Source of the DNA: Glaciecola sp. UBA2563
GTDB lineage: Bacteria > Pseudomonadota > Gammaproteobacteria > Enterobacterales > Alteromonadaceae
DNA length: 64,000 nucleotides
Reading direction: 5' to 3'
Assembly (NCBI GenBank): GCA_002340325.1
Contig: DDLV01000105.1
Location: forward strand, 62,001 to 126,000
Part shown: positions 42,979-52,828 of the stretch, piece after piece
How positions within the stretch are numbered: the first letter of the stretch is position 1
Layout of the letters: every line of letters begins with the position of its first letter
Notes under the pieces: generated by a model
Told to the model about the DNA's origin: nothing
Database searches by the model: none
The model's input: only the letters and a program-made list of their open reading frames with translations
Translations under genes and position numbers: made by a program

Positions 42979-43685
42979 TATTTTGCCTCCTTAGCCAGTA
43001 CTTTTCGCTCAATGCGTTTTTCAAAACTGCCTTTGATAATTCTATCAACGTATATCCCTGGCGTGTGAATTTGACTCGGCTCTAGCTCTCCTGGCTCGAC
43101 GATTTCTTCCACTTCAACCACGGTAACTTTACCGGCGGTGGCCGCCATTGGATTAAAGTTCATCGCTGTATGTCGATACATACAATTTCCATATTTGTCC
43201 GCTTTCCAGGCTTTAACAATTGCAAATTCGCCGGTGATACTCGGTTCTAAGATGTAGGGTCGTCCATTAAACTCTTTGACTTCTTTGCCTTCACCCACTG
43301 GGGTTCCATATCCGGTAGCGGTATAAAACGCCGGTATCCCTGCGCCGCCAGCGCGCATTTTCTCCGCTAAAGTGCCTTGTGGGGTTAATTCTACTTCCAA
43401 TTCACCGTTTAACAGCTGTTGTTCAAATAACGCATTTTCACCGACATAAGAAGATACCATTTTTTTGATTTGGCGATCTTCAAGCAATATACCAAGACCG
43501 AAGCCATCTACACCGCAATTGTTAGAGACAATGGTCAGACCTTTTGTGCCCATTCGCTTTATTTCAGCAATCAAACCTTCAGGGATACCGCATAATCCAA
43601 AACCGCCAGCGATAACAGTCATGTCATCTTTCAGACCTTCCAATGCATCAGCATAAGAACTAACAACTTTGTCAAATCCGCTCAT
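42978..43685 (-). CDS. scoA: 3-oxoacid CoA-transferase subunit A
   Basis: A 235-residue partner subunit with GGFGLCGIPEGLI near residue 28, the CoA-binding block VSNNCGVDGFG and a C-terminal PGIYVDRIIKG. ATG 43685 is chosen for the GGAGTG ribosome site; an upstream in-frame start adds 11 residues not found in the family. First gene of the scoAB operon, divergent from a LysR gene at 43794. Confidence 0.93.
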   Translation of the reverse strand: MSGFDKVVSSYADALEGLKDDMTVIAGGFGLCGIPEGLIAEIKRMGTKGLTIVSNNCGVDGFGLGILLEDRQIKKMVSSYVGENALFEQQLLNGELEVELTPQGTLAEKMRAGGAGIPAFYTATGYGTPVGEGKEVKEFNGRPYILEPSITGEFAIVKAWKADKYGNCMYRHTAMNFNPMAATAGKVTVVEVEEIVEPGELEPSQIHTPGIYVDRIIKGSFEKRIERKVLAKEAK

Positions 43686-43793
43686 TAAGTCACTCCGTTT
43701 GTAATAATTAGTAAGCAAAGTATTAACGAGTTGATAATATTTGTAAAATTAATAAAATGTATCTATTGATAAAATATATTAATAAATAAATCT

Positions 43794-44693
43794 GTGATCA
43801 GCTACAAATCAATGCAAGCATTCGTAACGCTTGCTGAAAAATCAAACTTTGCCGACGCGGCTGAAAAGCTCTTTATCACCCAGCCAGCACTATCTACGGC
43901 AATTAAAAATATGGAAGAGCAGCTCGGAGGAAAGCTGTTTGCGAGAAGCACGCGAAAAGTTCAGCTAACACCAGAGGGATTTGAGTTTTTGCCAATTGCG
44001 ACGCGACTTATTCAAGACTGGGAAATTGCAGTGGCGGATCTCCAATCTAAATTCTCAATGCAAAAAGGTAGTCTCGCTATTGCAGCAATGCCGTCTTTTG
44101 CAGAGAGTATCCTGCCAAAATATTTGAATGAATATCGACTAGCATTTCCAGATATTAAACTTCGCGTTCTAGACATTGTTATGGAAGACGTTATAAAAAG
44201 CGTAGAGGAGGGGAGGGCCGAATTGGGATTTGTGTTCGAACCAGAACAGCGAGTCAACGTTGAATTTGTTCCCATTATGAGAGATTCATTCATTGTTACT
44301 ATGAAACCTTCTCATCCACTAGCTAACGCAACGCAATTGTGCATGCAGGATGTCATTGATTACCCGTTGGTAACAATGAATACAGGTTCCACCGTCAGAT
44401 TGTGGATAGATAATGCATACACAGCATATGGAAAATCACCCAATATTATTGCTGAAACATTTCAACTTGGGACCTTGGGGCAACTATTAAATCAATCAAC
44501 GCAAGATTTGGAGCTTGCGATTGGCATCGTCCCACAGTTGTGTCAGCAGCAAATGGAAAGGAAAGGTTTAAACTGTACTGCACTTAAAGAGCCACTGTTA
44601 AAAAGAGATGTTGGACTCGTTATGCCCATTCGAAAACCACTGTCTACCGCGGCGCTCTCTATGTTAAATATGGTGGTCGGTGGGAGTTCTTAA
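43794..44693 (+). CDS. LysR family regulator, probably of scoAB
   Basis: A 299-residue LysR-type regulator with winged HTH at residues 7-60 (NFADAAEKLFITQPALSTAIKNME) and a substrate-binding domain. GTG start at 43794 with no clear ribosome site. Divergent from scoAB with a 108-base AT-rich gap, so it most likely controls acetoacetate activation. Inducer unknown. The gap has no evident palindrome. Confidence 0.9.
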   Translation: MISYKSMQAFVTLAEKSNFADAAEKLFITQPALSTAIKNMEEQLGGKLFARSTRKVQLTPEGFEFLPIATRLIQDWEIAVADLQSKFSMQKGSLAIAAMPSFAESILPKYLNEYRLAFPDIKLRVLDIVMEDVIKSVEEGRAELGFVFEPEQRVNVEFVPIMRDSFIVTMKPSHPLANATQLCMQDVIDYPLVTMNTGSTVRLWIDNAYTAYGKSPNIIAETFQLGTLGQLLNQSTQDLELAIGIVPQLCQQQMERKGLNCTALKEPLLKRDVGLVMPIRKPLSTAALSMLNMVVGGSS

Positions 44694-44709
44694 ACGGATG
44701 CTAGTGTGC

Positions 44710-45477
44710 CTACCATTTTTTCTTGGGTGCAAATAAGTCGTCTAGCTCTCTGCTTTCTGAATTTTGACTCTTAACAACTTCCTCTAGGTTTTTGTCCTTC
44801 ACATTGTTTTCCAAATTGTGAAGCAATCTTTTTAATTCTGTCGTACGTTTTTGCGTATATTCATCTTGTGGTTTAAATGACATAAGCGCGCGAATGGCTT
44901 TTTCAAGATATTGGCGTGCAGAACCCTGCATCTTTGCTTTTATAGCTTCAACCGCGCGTTTGTTGAGAGTCTCTACGTTTATGCGTAGTTGTAATTGTTC
45001 GAGAAGCTTGTCTTCTTCGGCATATACGCTTGATTCAATGCCACCTTGATTTTTCTCATTTTTTAATATGATTCTGAGCTTCTTGACAGTTTGGATGCAT
45101 TTTATAATAACTTTATCGTTAGGCGGCAAGTTGAAACCGTCTAGGTTTACAGGCGTTGGACTTTCTTCAGCCATTGTTTTTAGCGCGCCACTTGCTTCAA
45201 TAATTCGCTGTTTAAGCTCCGGCATTGGCGCCTGTTCATTTATGCCTTTCAGTGCTTTTAACGATCGCTGACGAAGGAATACCATAAGGCGATGTGAGAC
45301 GGGCAAATTGGTAGCTGCGGCAATCGCATTTTCAGTTTCTTCCAGTGCGTTTTTATGCTTTGAGATTTCATCCCGTTTCTTCTGATCTTTGCGTTCGTTG
45401 TGTTGTTGCACCGCTGTAGCTGCAATACCAGCAACAATTATGGCAGTAATTAGAATTATAATAATGGTAAAACTCAT
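44710..45477 (-). CDS. Membrane-anchored coiled-coil protein of unknown function
   Basis: A 255-residue protein with one N-terminal membrane segment (about residues 3-24) and then a highly charged, helical, coiled-coil body (RKDQKKRDEISKHKNALEE; TELKRLLHNLENNVKDKNLEE). Orientation is likely cytoplasmic by the positive segment after the anchor. No family recognised. It follows the small histidine kinase gene by 12 bases in the same orientation, so the two probably form an operon; a scaffold for the soluble kinase is a guess. Confidence 0.7.
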   Translation of the reverse strand: MSFTIIIILITAIIVAGIAATAVQQHNERKDQKKRDEISKHKNALEETENAIAAATNLPVSHRLMVFLRQRSLKALKGINEQAPMPELKQRIIEASGALKTMAEESPTPVNLDGFNLPPNDKVIIKCIQTVKKLRIILKNEKNQGGIESSVYAEEDKLLEQLQLRINVETLNKRAVEAIKAKMQGSARQYLEKAIRALMSFKPQDEYTQKRTTELKRLLHNLENNVKDKNLEEVVKSQNSESRELDDLFAPKKKW

Positions 45478-45489
45478 TTTCGGCCTTTG

Positions 45490-46200
45490 TTATGGAAGGT
45501 AAAGTGTAAAAACGCTGCCACCAGACTCAGCATTAGAAAGCTGAATACTTCCGTGCAAACCATTATTTTTGTGTGAATTGGCTATTAATCTTGCGAAGAA
45601 AAGGCCCAGGCCTGTTCGACCTTGGCTGATTGCATGGTCTACGAGCGCCAATTCGCAAGTTTTTAACATCGATTCTGGGTAACCAGGACCATCATCGGTA
45701 ATCGTTACTGTCAAACCTTGGTTTTCGATACCGGCGTTGATGGCTAGATTCTTACAGCCATATCGCATGGCATTGATCACCATGTCATAGAGTAAGAGAT
45801 AAATAAGTTCACGGTCAAAAAACCAGGAAAGTTCTTCATCGACCACGATACTAAAGTTAATGTCTTTTTGTTTTATGTAGTTTGTATTTGAATCTACAAT
45901 TTCATTTATCAAATCACTGACAAAAACTTCATCCACATTAATGGGAAGCGCATCAATTGATGAACGATATAGGCCCAATATTTGTACAAGCGCAGTATTC
46001 ATTCGTCCAGCTTCGTAATGCGCAGATGTCAGGTTTTCACTCGCTTCTTTGTATTCGCTGGGAAGTGTGTCTGAAATCTGTTCAATAGACTGCATGAGTA
46101 AGCTAAGGCTATTTTTCATATCGTGAATAGCAACGGCTATTACAGTTGCAAAGTCGACATTGGGCATATCGTCGTGGTGTTCTATATCGCGGCTATTCAT
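45490..46200 (-). CDS. Small soluble histidine kinase
   Basis: A 236-residue kinase without membrane or sensor domain. The phospho-accepting H26 lies in IAVAIHDMKNSL, an HDxKN type box; the HATPase domain has LLYDMVINAMRYG as N-box, DDGPGYP as G1 and GRTGLGLFFA as G2. It would phosphorylate a separate regulator. The two TPR-tailed receivers at 8309 and 37135 lack adjacent kinases and are candidate partners, which is inference only. Operon with the coiled-coil gene; divergent from cysB. Confidence 0.9.
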   Translation of the reverse strand: MNSRDIEHHDDMPNVDFATVIAVAIHDMKNSLSLLMQSIEQISDTLPSEYKEASENLTSAHYEAGRMNTALVQILGLYRSSIDALPINVDEVFVSDLINEIVDSNTNYIKQKDINFSIVVDEELSWFFDRELIYLLLYDMVINAMRYGCKNLAINAGIENQGLTVTITDDGPGYPESMLKTCELALVDHAISQGRTGLGLFFARLIANSHKNNGLHGSIQLSNAESGGSVFTLYLP

Positions 46201-46388
46201 TGAAATTAATGGGTCTCACTCATTGCTGGGTTTGATGATTGACACAGAAGTGTTATTTATCATCCAATTACCCATGCATTTTACAATTAAATTAGCTATC
46301 ATCTGGTCTCTGTCTTTGCATTTAGTTATCGGCATGGATACCGGATTGATTAGCGATCAGGTGGAATCTGCTGCATCAAAGGTCATTC

Positions 46389-47363
46389 ATGAAGTTACAA
46401 CAACTCCGCTATATTGTTGAAGTACTCAATAACAATCTCAACGTATCTGCCACCGCCGAACATCTTTACACGTCTCAACCTGGCATAAGCAAACAAGTGC
46501 GAATGCTTGAGGACGAATTAGGTATCCAAATATTCGGCCGAAGTGGAAAACACTTAACGCATGTTACGGAAGCGGGAAAAGAAGTCATTGGCATCTCACG
46601 AGAAATATTGGCGAAGGTTGAAAGCATAAAAGCCGTTGCAAGAGAGCATACGCTTCCAGATCAGGGGAAACTGAATATTGCAACCACTCACACCCAGGCG
46701 CGTTACGCGTTGCCCGATGTGATTCAAGGTTTTATGGGAAAATATCCTCGAGTATCGCTACATATGCATCAAGGGACGCCGTCACAAATCAGTGATCTAG
46801 CGGCTAAAGGCGAGGCTGATTTTGCAATCGCGACGGAATCTCTTCATCTCTATAACGACCTGGTAATGCTGCCTTGTTACCATTGGAATCGTTCGGTCAT
46901 CGTTGAAAAGTCGCATCCACTTGCCAAAAAAACGACCATTGGTATTCAAGATTTGGCAAAGTACTCGATTGTTACTTATGTCTTTGGTTTCACGGGCAGG
47001 TCTGAGCTTGATCGTGCTTTTAGCAAGGCTGGATTGGAACCTAAAATCGTGTTTACGGCGACAGATGCAGACGTTATTAAAACCTATGTACGAATGGGTG
47101 TAGGCGTTGGAGTTATTGCATCTATGGCGATTGACAATAAATTGGACTCTGACCTGGTTAAAATAGATGCAAGTCACCTGTTTGACTACAGCACGACCAA
47201 AATTGGATTTCGAAAAGGCACTTTTTTACGCAACTACATGTATGAGTTTATCGAAAGGTTTGCTCCACACCTCACTAAAGAAATTGTTGAAAGAGCAATG
47301 ATGCAAAAAAACAACGAAGACGTAGAGTCCATGTTTAGAGGGCTTACTTTGCCAGTCAAGTAA
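46389..47363 (+). CDS. cysB: Cysteine regulon activator CysB
   Basis: A 324-residue LysR regulator, the length of E. coli CysB. The HTH region (NVSATAEHLYTSQPGISKQVRMLEDELGIQIF), the sulfate-sensing IATTHTQARYALPDVI and GTPSQI blocks and FGFTGRSELDRAF are CysB hallmarks. It activates sulfate assimilation genes with N-acetylserine/O-acetylserine as inducer. No other cysteine gene is in the window. It ends before the large palindrome at 47431. Confidence 0.95.
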   Translation: MKLQQLRYIVEVLNNNLNVSATAEHLYTSQPGISKQVRMLEDELGIQIFGRSGKHLTHVTEAGKEVIGISREILAKVESIKAVAREHTLPDQGKLNIATTHTQARYALPDVIQGFMGKYPRVSLHMHQGTPSQISDLAAKGEADFAIATESLHLYNDLVMLPCYHWNRSVIVEKSHPLAKKTTIGIQDLAKYSIVTYVFGFTGRSELDRAFSKAGLEPKIVFTATDADVIKTYVRMGVGVGVIASMAIDNKLDSDLVKIDASHLFDYSTTKIGFRKGTFLRNYMYEFIERFAPHLTKEIVERAMMQKNNEDVESMFRGLTLPVK

Positions 47364-47430
47364 ACAATATTGTCTTCCCGATCTAAATTGAAAATGATTA
47401 ATGGTGTAAGTTGTGTGGTTCACTTGATGT

Positions 47431-47583
47431 TTTGCGTCAAAATGAAGAGGCGTTAAAGCGGAGGCATGTTTGCATGTAAAAGCGTGCGAGCGCAAGGAAG
47501 CGCTCGCCCGAGCGAACAGGGATGTCTTGAGCGTCTTTTACATGTAAACATGTCCACAGCTAGCCTCTTTGCTTAAACGCAAA
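47431..47583. repeat. 153-bp imperfect palindromic element
   Basis: The stretch is one large inverted repeat: TTTGCGT at the left end and ACGCAAA at the right, AAGAGGC / GCCTCTTT inside them, and then CATGTTTGCATGTAAAAG matched by CTTTTACATGTAAACATG. The core holds a second, perfect hairpin (GCGAGCGC / GCGCTCGC, 47486-47507). It lies between the convergent cysB and sdaA and would form a cruciform or long transcript hairpin. It resembles a non-coding mobile repeat (MITE/REP-like), but only one copy is in the window. Confidence 0.8.
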
Positions 47584-47618
47584 GCATTAGTAATATCGTA
47601 AAATGCCGTGTTTGTTTA

Positions 47619-48989
47619 TCAACATTCAATAATGTTAACGGCAAGACCTCCGCGCGCGGTCTCTTTGTATTTGGTTTTCATATCGTTGCCCGTGTCCCAC
47701 ATTGTTTTGATGACTTTGTCTAGCGATACCTTTTGATTGCCATCTCCGCGAAGCGCGAGTCGAGAGGCGTTAATGGCTTTAACTGCGCCCATTGCATTTC
47801 GTTCAATACAGGGCACCTGTACAAGTCCTCCAACGGGATCGCAAGTAAGGCCAAGATTGTGCTCCATGCCTATTTCAGCTGCATTTTCAACTGTTTGCAC
47901 ATTACCTCCAAGAATTTCAGTAAGTGCACCTGCTGCCATTGAGCACGCTACGCCTACTTCGCCTTGGCAGCCAACTTCAGCGCCACTTATTGAAGCATTT
48001 TTCTTGTATAAAATGCCGATTGCAGCAGCGGTTAAGAGGAATCTGCATGCGGTATCATCGTCCATCTCCCTTATGAACTTATTGAAGTAACACATTACAG
48101 CAGGGATAATTCCCGCTGCCCCATTGGTAGGAGCGGTAACAACACGCCCACCATCTGCGTTTTCTTCGTTTACAGCAAGCGCATATAAGTTCACCCAATC
48201 CATCACTTGCATCGGGTCATGATTTTTCTCATTTTGTAGCCTTCTATACAGTCCTTGTGCTCTGCGCTTCACTTTTAATCCGCCTGGCAAAATACCTTCT
48301 GTATTAATCCCGCGTTCTACGCATTCTTGCATTGCTGACCATATCTGTATTAGTTGCTGTCTAATAGAAGATTCACTTGCAAGTACCATTTCGTTTTTTA
48401 GTATGAGTGAGCTGATGCGAAAATTATTATCTTCGCATTGTTTTAAGAGTTCTGTTGCAGATGAAAATGGAAAGGGCACGTTTGTGGTTTTTGATAGTTC
48501 AATTCGTTTCATTTCCTCAAAATGCTCATCTTCTACCACAAAGCCACCGCCTATCGAATAATAGGTTTTGACTAAGACGTCACTACCGTCGCAACGTGCG
48601 GTAATTGTCATGCCATTGGCATGTTTAGGCAGGGTTTTACGCCGATGAAAAACAATAGCACCCTGATTGGGAAAGGCTACTTCCTTTTGACCTGATAGCA
48701 TTAGTGTCTTTGAAACTTCGATGTCTTTAAGTGTTTTTTCAATAATGTCGATTGGAACTGACTCAGGTTGATAGCCGCAAAGCCCAAGAATAATTGCTTT
48801 GCCCGTACCATGTCCTTTGCCCGTCTGGCCTAATGAACCAAAAAGTTCAACGGTAATTGACGACGTTTTTTCGAGTAACTGTGATTCAATCAACGATCGG
48901 CAAAACATATTGGATGCTTTCATCGGCCCCACAGTATGTGAGCTTGATGGTCCAATTCCAATCTTGAAAATGTCAAAAACGCTAATCAT
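47619..48989 (-). CDS. sdaA: L-serine ammonia-lyase (iron-sulfur)
   Basis: A 456-residue single-chain L-serine dehydratase that converts serine to pyruvate and ammonia with a [4Fe-4S] cluster. Blocks seen are FKIGIGPSSSHTVGPM at the start, and GCQGEVGVACSMAAGAL, GLTCDPVGGLVQVPCIERN with the cluster cysteines. The SdaA/SdaB choice is not decidable. It precedes nudL and pabB in reverse order as in E. coli (pabB-nudL-sdaA), all on this strand. Confidence 0.95.
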   Translation of the reverse strand: MISVFDIFKIGIGPSSSHTVGPMKASNMFCRSLIESQLLEKTSSITVELFGSLGQTGKGHGTGKAIILGLCGYQPESVPIDIIEKTLKDIEVSKTLMLSGQKEVAFPNQGAIVFHRRKTLPKHANGMTITARCDGSDVLVKTYYSIGGGFVVEDEHFEEMKRIELSKTTNVPFPFSSATELLKQCEDNNFRISSLILKNEMVLASESSIRQQLIQIWSAMQECVERGINTEGILPGGLKVKRRAQGLYRRLQNEKNHDPMQVMDWVNLYALAVNEENADGGRVVTAPTNGAAGIIPAVMCYFNKFIREMDDDTACRFLLTAAAIGILYKKNASISGAEVGCQGEVGVACSMAAGALTEILGGNVQTVENAAEIGMEHNLGLTCDPVGGLVQVPCIERNAMGAVKAINASRLALRGDGNQKVSLDKVIKTMWDTGNDMKTKYKETARGGLAVNIIEC

Positions 48990-49053
48990 GCGATATGTCC
49001 TTTAAAACATAAATTCTGTCTAAGAATAGTATAGAGCGTCGCGATGAATGGCG

Positions 49054-49659
49054 TTAAATTTTTGTTATCAGAGGTTTGTTTTGAGTTAAGTGAGTCGCCA
49101 AGCGCACCAGCATACCAGCTGTTGCGCCCCAGATAGTCTTTTCTTGATAGCGAATAAAGTAGATCGGATAACTGTAATTGCCTCGAGTGATGGTGTGAAT
49201 AAAGTAGTTATCGAGATCCAGAAGATAATGCAGCGGGACAGAAAATGCATCATCAACTTCATTCATATCCAGACTGAGTTCCGATTCGACATCTACCTGT
49301 TGTGATAATATTCCTAGGATGGGCGTCACACTAAATCCACTAATGGTGCGATAATTTGGCATTGCACCTATAACATTTACGAGATCGGGAGCTAACCCAA
49401 TTTCCTCCTGTGCTTCTCTTCTCGCTGTGTAGGTAAGATCAGGATCTGATTTTTCTGCTTTGCCGCCGGGAAAACTAATTTGCCCAGCGTGATGCTTTAA
49501 ATGTGATGCACGTGTCGTAAATAGTACTTCAAAGTCATCTTTCGGGTTTATCGCAATCAAAACTGCCGCAGGTCGAGTCGCCTCTTTAAAAGGTTCATTG
49601 TTTTCAATGTTATGTCGCCAAGGCATGTTAAACGCCGTAATGAGTTCTGATTCGTTCAT
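49054..49659 (-). CDS. nudL: CoA pyrophosphatase (Nudix hydrolase)
   Basis: A 201-residue Nudix enzyme of the CoA pyrophosphatase type (NudL/YeaB). The Nudix box is GGKAEKSDPDLTYTARREAQ with EEIGL next, and the CoA-specific LKHHAGQISFPGGK and LLDLDNYF blocks are present. It hydrolyses CoA-like diphosphates. It lies between pabB and sdaA with small gaps. Confidence 0.93.
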   Translation of the reverse strand: MNESELITAFNMPWRHNIENNEPFKEATRPAAVLIAINPKDDFEVLFTTRASHLKHHAGQISFPGGKAEKSDPDLTYTARREAQEEIGLAPDLVNVIGAMPNYRTISGFSVTPILGILSQQVDVESELSLDMNEVDDAFSVPLHYLLDLDNYFIHTITRGNYSYPIYFIRYQEKTIWGATAGMLVRLATHLTQNKPLITKI

Positions 49660-49694
49660 GTTGTCAATTGTTATTAATAATGCTTTATGTAGCG

Positions 49695-51107
49695 CTATTT
49701 TTCCTTTGAGGTTTTTTCGAGTACCGGGAGTATTTTTGCGACCTTGTCCTGCGTTTCTTGATATTCCTTAGCCGCATCGGAATCAATTACTATCCCACCT
49801 CCTGCCCAACAATACAGATTACCTTCTTCAACGAGCAAGGTTCTGATACAAATATTTAAGTCCATATCATCCCTAATGCCTATGTAACCAACACTGCCGC
49901 AATATATGCTGCGCTTATTCGGCTCTAGTTCACTAATGATCTGCATTGCTCTGACTTTGGGACATCCCGTGATTGAACCGCCAGGGAACGCACCACCGAG
50001 TAAATCAAAAGGGGTTGACGTGTCTCTTAATTTACCCTTTACAGTACTCACAAGATGATGTACCGCTGGATAAGATTCAAGCGAGAACAACTTGGGCACA
50101 TCAACGCTGAATGCTTTGCAATGTTTGCTCAGGTCATTACGCAATAAATCAACAATCATAAGATTTTCAGCGCGGTCTTTTTCGGAAGCGAGCAGTTCAT
50201 TGGCCAAACGTTGATCAGTTTTGCGGTCTTGATGCCTGGCAATTGTTCCTTTTATTGGCTTTGTTTCAACGGCGCCATCTTTAACCAACAGAAATCGTTC
50301 GGGTGATACACACATGATAACACTACTCTCAAGTTTCAGATATGCCGAAAATGGTGCTTCGTTATGTGCTCTTAGTTGTTTATATGCGTCGAATTCACTC
50401 CCTTCGTAACGCGCGCAAAATCGCTGTGCAAAGTTGACTTGATAACAGTCACCTTCGGTTAAGTATTGCTTAATGCGCTGGATTTTCAACGCATATTCAT
50501 GCGCTGACAAGTTGGCCACCCATGCACTTGATAAGTGGAATGTGTCATATGGTCTCGGCGGTTGCTCTAGAACGGATAACCAGTTGACTTGTTCATCCTC
50601 AATTGAGACCCAAAAGTACGCTTGTTCATGATGATTATAAATGAGCGAATTTGCATAAAATCCGATGTCGACTTCAGGCAGGCTGTATTCATCAATACCA
50701 GCGCTGTCTATAGCGTCTGTTTGTGTATTAAGGTCGTAGTTAAACGCACCAAGCCAACCGACTAAAAATGGCATTGATGTTGTAGGTGTAGGGGCCATCT
50801 GTTCGATTAACTGTTTTTGTAGTTCGGAAAGTAATGCAAATACGTTTGTGAATTTGTCTGCTGATGCCCTGAGGGATAACTGTGAACTAGCGTTGGTAAA
50901 TGAAATTTCGCCAAGCTTGGACTGAACTTTCATAACAGGGCTATGCGAAATTATAGAATGCGCCAAATGGATGTTTTTGCCCGTGTCACTAGTCTTATGG
51001 CCGCATGAGTCCAGCAGAATTGCGCCAGGTAAATGCGCAATAGATTCAAATATTTCGATGGGTAATCGGCCACCAAGGTCTACTTTAGATATTGTTATTT
51101 TTGCCAT
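49695..51107 (-). CDS. pabB: Aminodeoxychorismate synthase component I
   Basis: A 470-residue chorismate-binding enzyme that makes 4-amino-4-deoxychorismate for folate. The PIKGTIARHQ motif (K of the PabB class), the GGAFPGGSITGCPKVRAM block and the C-terminal GGGIVIDSDAAKEYQET are typical of PabB rather than TrpE. ATG 51107 has an AGG ribosome site; an upstream TTG start is not conserved. Order pabB-nudL-sdaA matches E. coli. Confidence 0.93.
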   Translation of the reverse strand: MAKITISKVDLGGRLPIEIFESIAHLPGAILLDSCGHKTSDTGKNIHLAHSIISHSPVMKVQSKLGEISFTNASSQLSLRASADKFTNVFALLSELQKQLIEQMAPTPTTSMPFLVGWLGAFNYDLNTQTDAIDSAGIDEYSLPEVDIGFYANSLIYNHHEQAYFWVSIEDEQVNWLSVLEQPPRPYDTFHLSSAWVANLSAHEYALKIQRIKQYLTEGDCYQVNFAQRFCARYEGSEFDAYKQLRAHNEAPFSAYLKLESSVIMCVSPERFLLVKDGAVETKPIKGTIARHQDRKTDQRLANELLASEKDRAENLMIVDLLRNDLSKHCKAFSVDVPKLFSLESYPAVHHLVSTVKGKLRDTSTPFDLLGGAFPGGSITGCPKVRAMQIISELEPNKRSIYCGSVGYIGIRDDMDLNICIRTLLVEEGNLYCWAGGGIVIDSDAAKEYQETQDKVAKILPVLEKTSKEK

Positions 51108-51230
51108 TACTGCCTGATTTCGACGGACTTTCAACCAAAGTCGCGTTTGTTGCTGTTGGTATCAATTTTATTTAGCGTTAGTATACGTGCCAAGCGGTAT
51201 TTGCGTTAAACATTTTCAATAAGGAAGCCC

Positions 51231-52760
51231 ATGAGCACTATTCGCCAAAAAGATTTCATTGATAGTATTGCTGACGCTCTTCAGTTTATATCCTATTACC
51301 ACCCACTTGATTACATCAAGGCAGTAGAAGACGCTTACAACAAAGAACAGAGCCAAGCGGCAAAGGATGCAATGGCGCAGATACTAATTAATTCGAGAAT
51401 GTCTGCGGAAGGCAAGCGTCCGATTTGTCAAGATACCGGGATTGTTACCTGTTTTGTAAAAGTCGGCATGCAAGTTCAGTGGGACAAGACGGATATGACG
51501 GTGCAAGAAATGGTTGATGAAGGTACGCGTAGAGCGTACTTGAATCCAGATAATCCGCTTCGTGCATCGATTGTTGCAGATCCTGCAGGAACTAGAAAAA
51601 ACACCAAAGATAACACGCCAGCAGTGGTTCACCTTGACCTGATCGCCGGTGATAAAATTGAAGTTATGATTGCCGCAAAAGGTGGTGGCTCTGAAAACAA
51701 ATCAAAAATGGTAATGTTAAATCCCAGCGACGATATAGCTGACTGGGTAGTCAAAACGCTTCCATTAATGGGCGCTGGTTGGTGTCCGCCCGGTATGTTG
51801 GGGCTAGGCATTGGCGGTACGGCTGAAAAAGCCGCAGTACTTGCAAAAGAGTCGCTAATGGACCCTGTAGATATGCCAGAGTTATTGGAGCGTGGTCCTG
51901 AAACAACCGAAGAAAAACTAAGAGTTGATATCTTTAACAAGGTCAATGCGCTTGGTATAGGTGCACAGGGCTTAGGTGGTTTAACTACGGTAGTAGATGT
52001 GAAAATCAAATCCGTTCCAACCCATGCAGCATCAAAACCCATTGCGATGATCCCCAACTGTGCGGCGACTAGACATGCACACTTTTATCTGGATGGCAGT
52101 GGTCCGGCTGATCTAAAAGCGCCGAGGCTAGAGGACTGGCCTGAGGTCACGTGGGAAGTTGGCGAAAATACTCGACGCGTAAACATGGATGACGTTACCA
52201 AAGAAGATGTGCAATCTTGGAAAGTCGGTGAGACAGTTCTTCTCAGTGGAAAGATGTTAACCGGCAGAGATGCAGCGCACAAACGTATTCAAACCATGTT
52301 GGAAAATGGTGAAGGGCTTCCTGATGGTGTTGATTTGACGAATAAGTTTATCTACTACGTTGGACCTGTAGACGCCGTTGGTGATGAAGTTGTTGGACCA
52401 GCCGGACCAACAACGGCAACGAGAATGGATAAATTCACCGACATGATGCTCGAGAAAACAGGTATAGTTGGCATGATCGGTAAAGCAGAACGCGGCCCCG
52501 CAACAGTTGAGAGCATTGCCAAACACAAAGCCGTTTATCTAATGGCAGTCGGCGGCGCTGCCTATCTAGTATCCAAAGCCATTAAAAAGGCGCGTGTAGT
52601 AGCGTTTGAAGATCTGGGCATGGAAGCGATTTACGAATTTGAAGTTGAAGATATGCCAGTAACGGTTGCAGTAGATAGCACGGGCAGCAATGCGCATGAA
52701 ACGGGTCCTGCAATTTGGAAAGCTAAAATCGCTGATTTAGACGTTGAGTTATCAAGTTAA
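51231..52760 (+). CDS. fumA: Class I (iron-sulfur) fumarate hydratase
   Basis: A 509-residue class I fumarase that interconverts fumarate and malate in the TCA cycle. The three cluster cysteines are in PICQDTGIV, GWCPPGMLG and PNCAATRHAHF; the catalytic region GGGSENKSKM is present. AAGGAA precedes the ATG by about 6 bases. It is convergent-free, single-gene; a hairpin follows at 52777. It is oxygen-sensitive by class. Confidence 0.95.
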   Translation: MSTIRQKDFIDSIADALQFISYYHPLDYIKAVEDAYNKEQSQAAKDAMAQILINSRMSAEGKRPICQDTGIVTCFVKVGMQVQWDKTDMTVQEMVDEGTRRAYLNPDNPLRASIVADPAGTRKNTKDNTPAVVHLDLIAGDKIEVMIAAKGGGSENKSKMVMLNPSDDIADWVVKTLPLMGAGWCPPGMLGLGIGGTAEKAAVLAKESLMDPVDMPELLERGPETTEEKLRVDIFNKVNALGIGAQGLGGLTTVVDVKIKSVPTHAASKPIAMIPNCAATRHAHFYLDGSGPADLKAPRLEDWPEVTWEVGENTRRVNMDDVTKEDVQSWKVGETVLLSGKMLTGRDAAHKRIQTMLENGEGLPDGVDLTNKFIYYVGPVDAVGDEVVGPAGPTTATRMDKFTDMMLEKTGIVGMIGKAERGPATVESIAKHKAVYLMAVGGAAYLVSKAIKKARVVAFEDLGMEAIYEFEVEDMPVTVAVDSTGSNAHETGPAIWKAKIADLDVELSS

Positions 52761-52776
52761 AACACATTAAAAAATG

Positions 52777-52805
52777 CTCACTCGTTGCAATTGACAGCGG
52801 GTGAG
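52777..52805 (+). terminator. Hairpin after the fumarase gene
   Basis: CTCACTCGTTG and CAGCGGGTGAG form an 11-bp stem with two G-T pairs and a seven-base loop. It lies 16 bases after the fumarase stop and is followed by TTATTGT, a weak T-tract. On the other strand it has a run of six T's, so it may work in both directions. Confidence 0.5.
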
Positions 52806-52828
52806 TTATTGTCCATTCTACTGCTGTA

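Noticed and set aside
47431..47583. CRISPR-like or direct-repeat array
   Set aside because: All repeats are inverted and occur once; there are no regularly spaced direct units and no cas gene.
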